Assembly (NCBI GenBank): GCA_041591635.1
Contig: JBFHRO010000100.1
Span: 1 to 11,556, forward strand
Reading direction: 5' to 3'
Source of the DNA: JACKOD01 sp041591635
GTDB lineage: Bacteria > Pseudomonadota > Gammaproteobacteria > Pseudomonadales > Oleiphilaceae
Length of the DNA: 11,556 bases
The translations under genes were made by a program, and so were the position numbers. This document shows, in pieces, positions 6,004 to 11,556 of the stretch. Under the pieces are notes generated by a model. It did no database searches, was not told the DNA's origin, and worked only from the letters and a program-made list of their open reading frames with translations. Position 1 is the stretch's first letter. Each line of letters begins with the position of its first letter.

Positions 6004-8823
6004 CTAACCGGTCGCAATAATCAGTCGAACTGCCTGTAATTCGAGAGTGGCTTTATCAATCAGGTCGTGATTGATAGCGGCAAGATCCTCGAACCAGCGT
6101 ATTTCTTCCTCTCGCACGCTGGGATTGACCTTTTTCAGGGCTCGCAGGCGTTCGGTTTCCTGGGTAATGAGTGTTGTCATACGCTCACGTGCTGCTTGCT
6201 GCAGCGGGCCCAGCTCGGTGCTGGCAAGCTTTTCCGCATGGGCGAGCAGGGTGTCGATTTCAGTGCCTATCTGGCGCACGATCTGGGGTACGGTCATGAT
6301 TTTCACCGGGTTGCACAGCTGATTGAGCTGCTCATGGGTCAAGGCGTGGCCCAGGGACTTGCCCCCGATATCGACCAGCACCCGTACCGGTGTGGCGGGC
6401 AAAAACTGTTCCAGCTGGCATTCGCGGGGGGCGATCACGTTGACGGCGTAATAGGCTTCCAGCAGCAAGGTGCCGGGGGGCACGCCCTTAAGTGCCAGGG
6501 TCACCAGGGTGGCATTGCCCAGTTCACCGCTAAGCAGCATGTCCATGGTTTCTTCAACAATGGGATGTTCCCAGCTCAGAAACTGCATGTCTTCACGGCG
6601 CAAGGCATGTTCACGGTTAAAGGTGACGGTAATGCCTTCTTCGTCCTTGAGGCCGGGAAAGTGACCGGTCAGCATTTGATCTGTGGGCTGCATGATCAGA
6701 GCATGCAGCGAATGCTCTTCGTAATGCACGCCATAATGGTCGCAGATATCCTCCATATAGTCCTTCAGAACGCTGGTGTCTTCGGCTTCCTCGATGGCTT
6801 CGATGAGGGCCTCGGCAACGTCGGTGCGACACGAATTCAGTTCCAGTAGCGGATCGCGTCCCTGGGCGGCACTGGAGCGGGTTTTCTCCACAAAAGCCTG
6901 GGTGCGATGCAGGAGGTCCTGCAGTTGGGCATCGGGTGTGGCAAGCTGCTGACGCAGGTCGGTCTCGAAGGTTTCGAAGGCGGCGAACCCGGCAGAAAAA
7001 CTCTGTCCAAACAGGCCCAGGCCCTCGTTGTACCAGCGAAACAGGGTTTCCTGGCTGGTGCCTTGCAGATAGGGCACATGGATTTCAATCGGAAAGCGCT
7101 GGCCGATACGATCGAGTCGACCAATACGCTGTTCCAGCAAGTCGGGATTCAACGGCAGGTCAAAGAGCACCAGATGGTGAGCGAACTGGAAATTGCGCCC
7201 TTCGCTGCCAATTTCGGAGCACACCAGAATCTGCGCGCCCTGCTCGGTTTCAGCGAAGTAGGCGGCAGCCCGATCCCGCTCCAGCAAGGTCATGCCTTCG
7301 TGAAACACGGCACCACGGATACCGCAGCGCAATTCGAGGTGTCCTTCCAGGGCGACGGCGGTTTTTGCACTGGCGCAGATGACCAGCACTTTTTTCGGTT
7401 TGAGGGCAATCAGCTGCTGCTCCAGCCAGTGCACACGGGGGTCTTCTTTCAGCCACAGCGCCTCATCCACCCCTTGCTCGGGTTGCAGGCCGGCTTCGGC
7501 AAAACGCGCGGTATAGACAGGCGGGCACGGCAGGGGCCAGGGATTCAGGCAGCGCTGGGGAAAGCCTTTGACCGCCGCACGGGTATTGCGAAACAACACC
7601 CGCCCGGTGCCATGGCGATCAAGCAGTTCGTAGATCAGTTGTTGCGCGGTTTTGTGCTTGTCCTGGTCTGCACCCAGCCACCGGGTTAACTCGGTTGCCA
7701 GTTGCGGGTCGCTGGCGCAGGCTTCTTCCAGTGGTGTGTCGGCCAGTGCTTGCAGCTTGTTAACCAATGGCATGAGCTGTTCGTAATTGGCTTCTTCCTG
7801 GCGAAATGCTTCCAGGCTGTGAAAGCGTGCCGGGTCCAGCAGACGCAGCCGGGCAAAGTGACTTTCGAGGCCGGCTTGCTCCGGTGTGGCGGTCAACAGC
7901 AGCAGGCCCTTGCTGTGGCGGGCGATGATTTCGACATCGCAGTACTCGCTGCTGGGTGCCTGCTCGCTCCAGTGCAGATGATGGGCTTCATCCACGATCA
8001 GCAAGTCCCAGTCAATGTTGGCGGCCTGATTGCGGTATTCGGCGTTACGGGTAATCAGGCTGATGGGAGCAATAATGAGCTGTTCGGTTTCAAACGGGTT
8101 GCGAATGCCTTCTTCGCGCAAGGAGACAAAACGATCGACATCGAATACGGCAAAATGCAGATTAAAGCGGCGCAGCATTTCGATCAGCCACTGATTGACG
8201 AGGCTGTCGGGCACCAGAATCAGTACGCGGGATGCCAGCCCGGTATACAGTTGGTGATGCAGGATCATGCCCGCTTCGATGGTCTTGCCCAGACCGACTT
8301 CGTCGGCGAGCAAGACCCGCGGGGCAAAGCGCCGTGCCACTTCGTGGGCAATGTAGATCTGGTGGTGCAGCAAACTGGTGCGCGAGCCTATCAAGCCGCG
8401 CACCGGGGACTGCTGCAGACGCTGGCGGTGCAACAGGGTCTGTACCCGCAGCCGGTAAGCTGAAAGCCGGTCAACCTGGCCGCCAGCCAGGCGTTGTCTG
8501 GGGGTGTGCAACTGAATGTGGCAGCTTAATTCCAGTTCGGCAAAAAAGCGCTCGCCACCCTGATCATCGACACCGGCGTACAGGGTCAGGCCTTTTTGTT
8601 CTGTTACCGCCGTCAGGGTCACAGAAAGGCCATCCAGGGTTTCCACCTTGTCGCCCGCCTTGAACTGCACCCGGCTCAGGGGGGCGTTCTCGGCGGCGTA
8701 GGTGCGTTCCTCGTCCGCCGCGGGGAAGCTGATGGTGACGCGTCGGCCAGATACCGCAGCGATCATGCCCAGACCCAGTTGGGGTTCGGATTGACTAACC
8801 CAGCGTTGACCGACTTTAAACAT
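6004..8823 (-). CDS. rapA: RNA polymerase-associated ATPase RapA (HepA)
   Basis: A 939-residue SWI2/SNF2-type ATPase that binds RNA polymerase and promotes its recycling after termination; E. coli RapA has 968 residues. The whole architecture is visible. The N-terminal Tudor-like region starts FKVGQRWVSQSEPQLGLG (2-19). The helicase core has LLADEVGLGKT (Walker A, 171-181), VDEAHH (277-282), LLLTATPEQ (308-316), CSEIGSEGRNFQFA (535-548) and the arginine-finger motif QRIGRLDRIGQ (565-575). The C-terminal region carries FPGL, LPATPVRVLVD and ALKKVNPSVREEEI. The frame opens 20 codons earlier, but the ATG at 8821-8823 matches RapA homologues and has GGGAGACAGGAAAAC directly before it. A solute-binding-protein gene is translationally coupled downstream. 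An extended -10 promoter and possible alternative stem-loops lie just upstream. Confidence 0.97.
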   Translation of the reverse strand: MFKVGQRWVSQSEPQLGLGMIAAVSGRRVTISFPAADEERTYAAENAPLSRVQFKAGDKVETLDGLSVTLTAVTEQKGLTLYAGVDDQGGERFFAELELSCHIQLHTPRQRLAGGQVDRLSAYRLRVQTLLHRQRLQQSPVRGLIGSRTSLLHHQIYIAHEVARRFAPRVLLADEVGLGKTIEAGMILHHQLYTGLASRVLILVPDSLVNQWLIEMLRRFNLHFAVFDVDRFVSLREEGIRNPFETEQLIIAPISLITRNAEYRNQAANIDWDLLIVDEAHHLHWSEQAPSSEYCDVEIIARHSKGLLLLTATPEQAGLESHFARLRLLDPARFHSLEAFRQEEANYEQLMPLVNKLQALADTPLEEACASDPQLATELTRWLGADQDKHKTAQQLIYELLDRHGTGRVLFRNTRAAVKGFPQRCLNPWPLPCPPVYTARFAEAGLQPEQGVDEALWLKEDPRVHWLEQQLIALKPKKVLVICASAKTAVALEGHLELRCGIRGAVFHEGMTLLERDRAAAYFAETEQGAQILVCSEIGSEGRNFQFAHHLVLFDLPLNPDLLEQRIGRLDRIGQRFPIEIHVPYLQGTSQETLFRWYNEGLGLFGQSFSAGFAAFETFETDLRQQLATPDAQLQDLLHRTQAFVEKTRSSAAQGRDPLLELNSCRTDVAEALIEAIEEAEDTSVLKDYMEDICDHYGVHYEEHSLHALIMQPTDQMLTGHFPGLKDEEGITVTFNREHALRREDMQFLSWEHPIVEETMDMLLSGELGNATLVTLALKGVPPGTLLLEAYYAVNVIAPRECQLEQFLPATPVRVLVDIGGKSLGHALTHEQLNQLCNPVKIMTVPQIVRQIGTEIDTLLAHAEKLASTELGPLQQAARERMTTLITQETERLRALKKVNPSVREEEIRWFEDLAAINHDLIDKATLELQAVRLIIATG

Positions 8824-8842
8824 GTTTTCCTGTCTCCCAGCG

Positions 8843-8920
8843 TAAAAAAACGCCGGCATTCTACCATGATCTGCAGCTTGCATTGAGGCGCTTTTGCGTC
8901 AAATCCGGCGAATGCCGGGT
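8843..8920 (-). terminator. Possible terminator/attenuator between the membrane-protein gene and rapA
   Basis: On the minus strand CCGGCATTC (complement of 8910-8918) can pair with GAATGCCGG (complement of 8853-8861), followed by CG and seven T (complement of 8844-8850): a GC-rich 9-bp stem with a U-tract but a long 48-base loop. The first arm can instead form a local hairpin, CCGGC-ATTC-GCCGG (8905-8918), so the two folds exclude each other. Confidence 0.35.
8858..8866 (-). promoter_or_regulatory. rapA: Extended -10 promoter candidate for rapA
   Basis: On the minus strand TGGTAGAAT reads as an extended -10 (TG, one base, TAGAAT) 35-43 bases before the rapA start codon. I see no good -35 at 16-18 bases, which is normal for extended -10 promoters. 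Transcripts would start around 8851, near a T7 tract, giving a leader of about 28 bases that ends in the GGGAGACAGGA ribosome binding site. Confidence 0.45.
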
Positions 8921-8927
8921 GCCGGGG

Positions 8928-9377
8928 TCAGAGCCCCATTTTTTGCACCAGGTGTTTGCCTTTTTCGGTAAACAGCAACTGGCCCAGAAGGTAGCCGCCC
9001 AACAGCGCACAGAGCATACCGGTGATGAAATAGGGTACCGGATTGGTTGACAGGCCCAGGGGAACATCTATCGCGGCCATGTAAATGGTCGCGACCTTGG
9101 CGACCAGACCCAGCAGCAGGGTGCTGAGAAACAGGGTGGCCAGGCGGGCTTCACGCGAATCAAGCTGGCCCACCACGATAAAGTCCAGCAGCACGCCCAA
9201 AACCGCCCCCATGCCGATGCCTCCCACGCCCACAGACCAGAGCATGGTGGCCGCGAGGTTCTCGGTATGGCCAAGCAGCAGGCCAAAAATGGCGAAGTTG
9301 AGGATTTCAAGGCTGGTAGCAATAAGAAGCGACAGTACCAGGGGGCGGATATAAGTGGCACGATCAGAAGGATTCAT
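8928..9377 (-). CDS. Four-helix inner-membrane protein of unknown function
   Basis: I do not recognise the family. The product is 149 residues, mostly hydrophobic, with four likely membrane helices at about 12-36, 42-70, 80-102 and 113-136. The first half is rich in glycine (GVGGIGMGAVLGVLL, 50-64) and the loops are short; the C-terminus is basic (FTEKGKHLVQKMGL) and probably cytosolic. The N-terminus MNPSDRATYIRP has no cleavable signal. The ATG at 9375-9377 is chosen over an upstream ATG at 9437 because GAGGAA lies seven bases before it. It is upstream of rapA on the same strand with 104 bases between, including a possible terminator. Its own upstream region (9378-9546) carries two dyads. 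Small channel, transporter subunit or DoxX/DUF-type membrane protein are all open. Confidence 0.75.
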   Translation of the reverse strand: MNPSDRATYIRPLVLSLLIATSLEILNFAIFGLLLGHTENLAATMLWSVGVGGIGMGAVLGVLLDFIVVGQLDSREARLATLFLSTLLLGLVAKVATIYMAAIDVPLGLSTNPVPYFITGMLCALLGGYLLGQLLFTEKGKHLVQKMGL

Positions 9378-9422
9378 AACAGTTCCTCGTTTTGTGAGTC
9401 GTGTCACAATAGTGCGTGGTCG

Positions 9423-9444
9423 AATTAGGCTATGCACCCTAATT
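9423..9444. promoter_or_regulatory. Operator-like dyad upstream of the membrane-protein gene
   Basis: AATTAGG (9423-9429) and CCTAATT (9438-9444) are perfect 7-bp inverted copies with an 8-base spacer. The centre lies about 56 bases upstream of the ATG at 9377, a usual place for a repressor or activator dimer. No family can be assigned to the half-site. Confidence 0.4.
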
Positions 9445-9459
9445 TAGAGGCGCAGCCAC

Positions 9460-9482
9460 TTACGCACACTTGCTGTGGATAA
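9460..9482. promoter_or_regulatory. Two facing DnaA-box-like sites
   Basis: TGTGGATAA at 9474-9482 is the exact complement of the consensus DnaA box TTATCCACA. TTACGCACA at 9460-9468 differs from TTATNCACA at one base and points the opposite way, five bases away, so the pair forms a dyad. Both lie in the 169-base non-coding gap between the 204- and 149-residue genes. Confidence 0.4.
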
Positions 9483-9546
9483 GTCTCTGGACAGATGGCT
9501 TATAGATGCGCTCAGGCCGCGTCATTTCTGGTGTCGGGAGTCGTGG

Positions 9547-10161
9547 CTAGTTTCTGGTCAGTGAGGCGTCGGTCAAGCCAAGGGCGCCGGGCCGATAGCT
9601 GCACAGGCTCAGCCAGTGCTCATCCTTGATGTCGCCATACATTTCGTTTTGGGTACTTGAGGCCTGTTCCAGTTCGCGCAGTGCGGCAATGGCGAATACC
9701 AGGTGATGACTGCTGGCGCCGAGCAGGTTCCAGATGCGCACCGCATTGGCGCGCTGATCCGGGTCCATGGCTGCCCCCAGGGTAATGAGCCAAAGATCCA
9801 TGCCCTGCATGGAGTGAAGCCAGTGTGCCTCGGGCGATTGGTTGGCGATCAGGGGGATGTCGTGCAAGTGTTTCTGCACATTGTGCATCTCGGTCTTCAT
9901 ACGCGTTTGAATGGCTTCCAGCAGTTCAAATACCAGGCGCAATTTTTTGGGGCTGCTGTGTTCGGGGTGGTATATGACATCCGACAGTTGTTGCGAGTGA
10001 TTAATCACCTTGTGCCGGAACAGGGTGGCCAGTGCCAGCACACTGGCCTGTTGGGTTTCTGGCATCTGGGTGAGTGCGTCCAGAAGGCTTTGGGTTCTGA
10101 TCCGGTTTCGCTTTCGGGCCTGCCGGTTCCGTTGCCAGTCTTGCCACAGTTTGCTGAGCAT
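9547..10161 (-). CDS. Uncharacterised helical protein, 204 residues
   Basis: I do not recognise this protein. It is 204 residues, soluble in appearance and almost entirely predicted helical by eye. The N-terminus is strongly basic (WQDWQRNRQARKRNRIR, 6-22). Then come two amphipathic stretches (QSLLDALTQMPETQQASVLALATLF and LRLVFELLEAIQTRMKTEMHNVQKHL) and a C-terminal half with many His and Trp residues. There is no signal peptide or membrane segment, and no catalytic motif that I can name. The frame opens 60 codons earlier, but the ATG at 10159-10161 follows GGGAGACTGGAAAC, a leader very like that of rapA. It is divergent from the 166-residue unknown gene with 156 bases between their starts. 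Codon use and composition look like the neighbours, so a resident gene is likely. Confidence 0.7.
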   Translation of the reverse strand: MLSKLWQDWQRNRQARKRNRIRTQSLLDALTQMPETQQASVLALATLFRHKVINHSQQLSDVIYHPEHSSPKKLRLVFELLEAIQTRMKTEMHNVQKHLHDIPLIANQSPEAHWLHSMQGMDLWLITLGAAMDPDQRANAVRIWNLLGASSHHLVFAIAALRELEQASSTQNEMYGDIKDEHWLSLCSYRPGALGLTDASLTRN

Positions 10162-10273
10162 GTTTCCAGTCTCCCGGCCCCGGTGTCTATGTGTTTGATG
10201 GAATTCAATTGCCCAAAATGTGCGCAGCCCCACGTTATCTCCGGGATTGACGCACGGGGCCCAGTGGGGGGAA

Positions 10274-10284
10274 TGGTATACAAT
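10274..10284 (+). promoter_or_regulatory. Extended -10 promoter candidate for the 166-residue gene
   Basis: TGGTATACAAT reads as an extended -10 (TG-G-TATACA, with TACAAT also possible) about 35-44 bases before the ATG at 10318. A TTGACG at 10247-10252 is too far upstream (24-base spacer) to be its -35. Confidence 0.45.
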
Positions 10285-10317
10285 GTGCCCACCTAAACCA
10301 ATACAGAGGTCACTCTC

Positions 10318-10818
10318 ATGCTTGATCATACTCCTTCGCAAGATGCGCGGCCGCGTATCCTGGCCGAAGTTCCGGCAGTGGAGTACCGTGAGTTAACGGT
10401 TCCCGATCGCCAGGAAAATACCGGCTGGCATCGCTCGATTATCAGTTTGCTCAGGGGCAATCGTGGCGGTGGCTCGATCGCACAGACCAAGACTCAGCCA
10501 CTGCCACAGCAAACCTTCGAGTTCAATGTGGCGGCGTGGATTCGTGTTGCCCACTGCGAGAAGCAGATTTTTTCCCTGCTGTTGTGTTATGAAGATGTCG
10601 AAGGTGAACACTCGGTGCTGGTAGATGAAGCCGAGATCAGCTCCAATTATGCCCTCATGCTTGCCGGTCAGGTCAAAATAGTCAGCAAAGGGCCGATTGT
10701 CCGGTTGAGGGTGGGCTGCCTTGGGCTGCTGCCCAGCCAGCAGCCGATTCTTGACGAGCTGCATGTGCAAAGGATCAGAAAAGCCAAGGCATCGGTGGTT
10801 CGTCCACGATCAGCCTGA
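10318..10818 (+). CDS. Uncharacterised protein, 166 residues
   Basis: I do not recognise the family. The 166-residue product has a polar, probably flexible N-terminus (1-55, with a GNRGGGS stretch at 47-53) and then what looks like a beta-rich domain: FEFNVAAWIRVA, KQIFSLLLCYED, EHSVLVDEAEIS, ALMLAGQVKIVS and PIVRLRVGCLGL. The tail is basic (HVQRIRKAKASVVRPRSA). No signal peptide or membrane helix is evident. The strand pattern loosely recalls small regulatory beta domains, but no motif such as the PilZ RxxxR/DxSxxG pair is present, so I do not assign one. The ATG at 10318 has AGAGG (10305-10309) eight bases upstream and an extended -10 candidate before that. It is divergent from the 204-residue unknown and converges on the 84-residue ORF with only eight bases between stops. 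Confidence 0.75.
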   Translation: MLDHTPSQDARPRILAEVPAVEYRELTVPDRQENTGWHRSIISLLRGNRGGGSIAQTKTQPLPQQTFEFNVAAWIRVAHCEKQIFSLLLCYEDVEGEHSVLVDEAEISSNYALMLAGQVKIVSKGPIVRLRVGCLGLLPSQQPILDELHVQRIRKAKASVVRPRSA

Positions 10819-10826
10819 CGCAGTAA

Positions 10827-11081
10827 CTATACCTTGTGCCCGTAGCGGCTCTTTTCTGCCATATGCCCCGCGCCGGGGCGCTTTGCGCCTCGCCTTTCAT
10901 TTGTTCGCAGCCTGTAGATGCATGCCGTTTTTGGGCACGGTAGAGGCTCGCCGTCGGCTCCGTTCTTTACCAGTAACGATTCGGGATAGCTTTCCCATTG
11001 CAGCCCGGTCAGCCGGTTCAGCGATTTGAGTGCTTTGGATTCACGCACTGCCGCGAGTAAGATCAGATTATCGGGGTTCAT
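10827..11081 (-). CDS. Small uncharacterised protein, 84 residues
   Basis: The ORF starts at the ATG at 11079-11081 with a strong CAGGAG seven bases upstream, better than the ATG at 11117. The N-terminal half looks like a real protein (NPDNLILLAAVRESKALKSL, then LTGLQWESYPESLLV). The C-terminal third is basic and odd (RLRTNERRGAKRPGAGHMAEK) and is encoded by DNA rich in GC hairpins, notably GCCCCG-CGC-CGGGGC at 10865-10879. No domain is recognised. The tail may be read-through into a repeat-like element, or the gene may be shorter in relatives. Confidence 0.5.
   Translation of the reverse strand: MNPDNLILLAAVRESKALKSLNRLTGLQWESYPESLLVKNGADGEPLPCPKTACIYRLRTNERRGAKRPGAGHMAEKSRYGHKV
10865..10889. 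repeat. Overlapping GC hairpins inside the small ORF
   Basis: GCCCCG (10865-10870) pairs with CGGGGC (10874-10879) over a three-base loop, and GGCGC (10877-10881) pairs with GCGCC (10885-10889) over TTT. The hairpins overlap and cannot form together. The wider segment is bounded by GTGCCC (10836-10841) and GGGCAC (10933-10938). It resembles a REP-like or terminator-like structured element, but copy number elsewhere is unknown and no T-run follows. Confidence 0.4.
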
Positions 11082-11211
11082 CGGTGACTCCTGTGTAAAG
11101 CCGGTTACCTGGATCATAACGCGATAACCATGCCATCTTCTGATAGGCCTGCCAGATCATGAAGTTAGATGGGAATGCATGGCATGAGTCCGACGGGGTG
11201 CCAGGCGCGAA

Positions 11212-11241
11212 TGACAAAAGAGTGACAAATATGGTCACAAA
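11212..11241. repeat. Phased TGACAAA repeats upstream of cinA
   Basis: TGACAAA occurs at 11212-11218 and 11223-11229, and TCACAAA at 11235-11241; starts are 11 and 12 bases apart, about one helical turn. The middle copy is also part of the dyad GTGAC-N7-GTCAC (11222-11238). The block ends 59 bases before the cinA start, where an activator or repressor could act. No clear -35/-10 pair is visible. Confidence 0.4.
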
Positions 11242-11300
11242 TGAAGAGGATGCGGCTGTTTCGGGCCTGTGACGTGCCGTGGACGGGGAGAAAACTAACG

Positions 11301-11556
11301 ATGAAGATCGAGTTGCTGCTCACTGGCGATGAGTTGATGACGGGGGATGTCATAGATACCAATTCGGCTCTGGTGGCGAGGGCATTGCTCACAGAAGGCC
11401 TGGCGGTGTGCCGCAAGACAACCCTGGGAGATGATCTGCCGGCGCTGGTGGCGCAGTTGCGGCAGTTGAGCCGGTCGGCCGATGTGTTGCTGGTCAATGG
11501 GGGATTAGGGCCAACCCGTGACGATTATACGGCCCAGGCACTGGCCGAAGCGGCCG
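11301..11556 (+). CDS. cinA: CinA-type protein, N-terminal part (3' end beyond the right edge)
   Basis: The first 85 codons match the molybdopterin-binding-like (COG1058) domain of CinA. Signature blocks are LLTGDELMTGDVIDTNSALV (6-25), CRKTTLGDDLPALVAQLR (37-54), and VLLVNGGLGPTRDDYTAQAL (62-81). In CinA this domain has ADP-ribose pyrophosphatase activity, and a C-terminal domain, if present beyond the edge, deamidates NMN in pyridine nucleotide recycling. The name competence/damage-inducible comes from Gram-positive bacteria and does not predict regulation here. ATG at 11301 with GGGGAG at 11285-11290, ten bases upstream, is slightly long spacing but acceptable. I see no LexA box upstream. 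Whether the gene is full-length CinA or the stand-alone N-terminal form cannot be told from this window. Confidence 0.9.
   Translation, partial: MKIELLLTGDELMTGDVIDTNSALVARALLTEGLAVCRKTTLGDDLPALVAQLRQLSRSADVLLVNGGLGPTRDDYTAQALAEAA

Noticed and set aside
11129..11186. CATGCCAT/ATGGCATG inverted repeat upstream of cinA.
   Set aside because: Only eight bases with a 42-base gap and low-complexity ATG/CAT content; likely chance.
11159..11272. A 37-codon plus-strand ORF between the small minus-strand gene and cinA, a possible leader peptide.
   Set aside because: No convincing ribosome binding site, no promoter, no leader-peptide signature; it overlaps the TGACAAA repeats and is short enough to occur by chance.
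11165..11497. A 110-codon minus-strand ORF opposite cinA.
   Set aside because: It is antisense to the well-supported cinA frame, has no family features and no ribosome binding site of note.

Overview
The window reads as an ordinary, densely packed chromosomal segment of a GC-rich gammaproteobacterium. The best taxonomic clue is a wax ester synthase/diacylglycerol acyltransferase that matches, from memory, the Marinobacter WS1/WS2 type nearly residue for residue around its motifs. rapA, ppnP and cinA fit that placement. I see no tRNA, rRNA, insertion sequence, phage gene or CRISPR array.

Layout, left to right. (1) Minus strand: the 5' part of a CHAD-domain gene running off the left edge, preceded by a small DUF486/DMT membrane protein gene. 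(2) Plus strand, divergent from it: an alpha/beta hydrolase, then ppnP with its own TATAAT promoter. (3) A bidirectional terminator separates ppnP from the minus-strand wax ester synthase. (4) A 302-base non-coding stretch with an inverted repeat lies upstream of that gene. (5) Minus strand: a secreted lytic transglycosylase with a very acidic linker. (6) Minus strand: rapA, with an orphan solute-binding-protein gene whose ribosome binding site overlaps the rapA stop codon. (7) Minus strand: a four-helix membrane protein of unknown function, and further upstream a 204-residue unknown protein. (8) Plus strand: a 166-residue unknown protein divergent from (7), convergent with a small 84-residue minus-strand ORF. 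(9) Plus strand: the 5' end of cinA, running off the right edge.

The genes do not form one pathway. The recognisable ones are housekeeping or storage functions: RNA polymerase recycling (RapA), nucleoside phosphorolysis (PpnP), cell wall turnover (lytic transglycosylase), storage lipid synthesis (WS/DGAT) and a nucleotide-metabolism enzyme (CinA). I found no convincing new multi-gene system. The signals most worth a second look are non-coding: mutually exclusive stem-loops ahead of rapA, a pair of facing DnaA-box-like sites at 9460-9482, phased TGACAAA repeats ahead of cinA, and an inverted repeat ahead of the wax ester synthase. Four proteins without a recognised function (149, 204, 166 and 84 residues) cluster around 8.9-11.1 kb. 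All family calls come from motif recognition, not from a database search.
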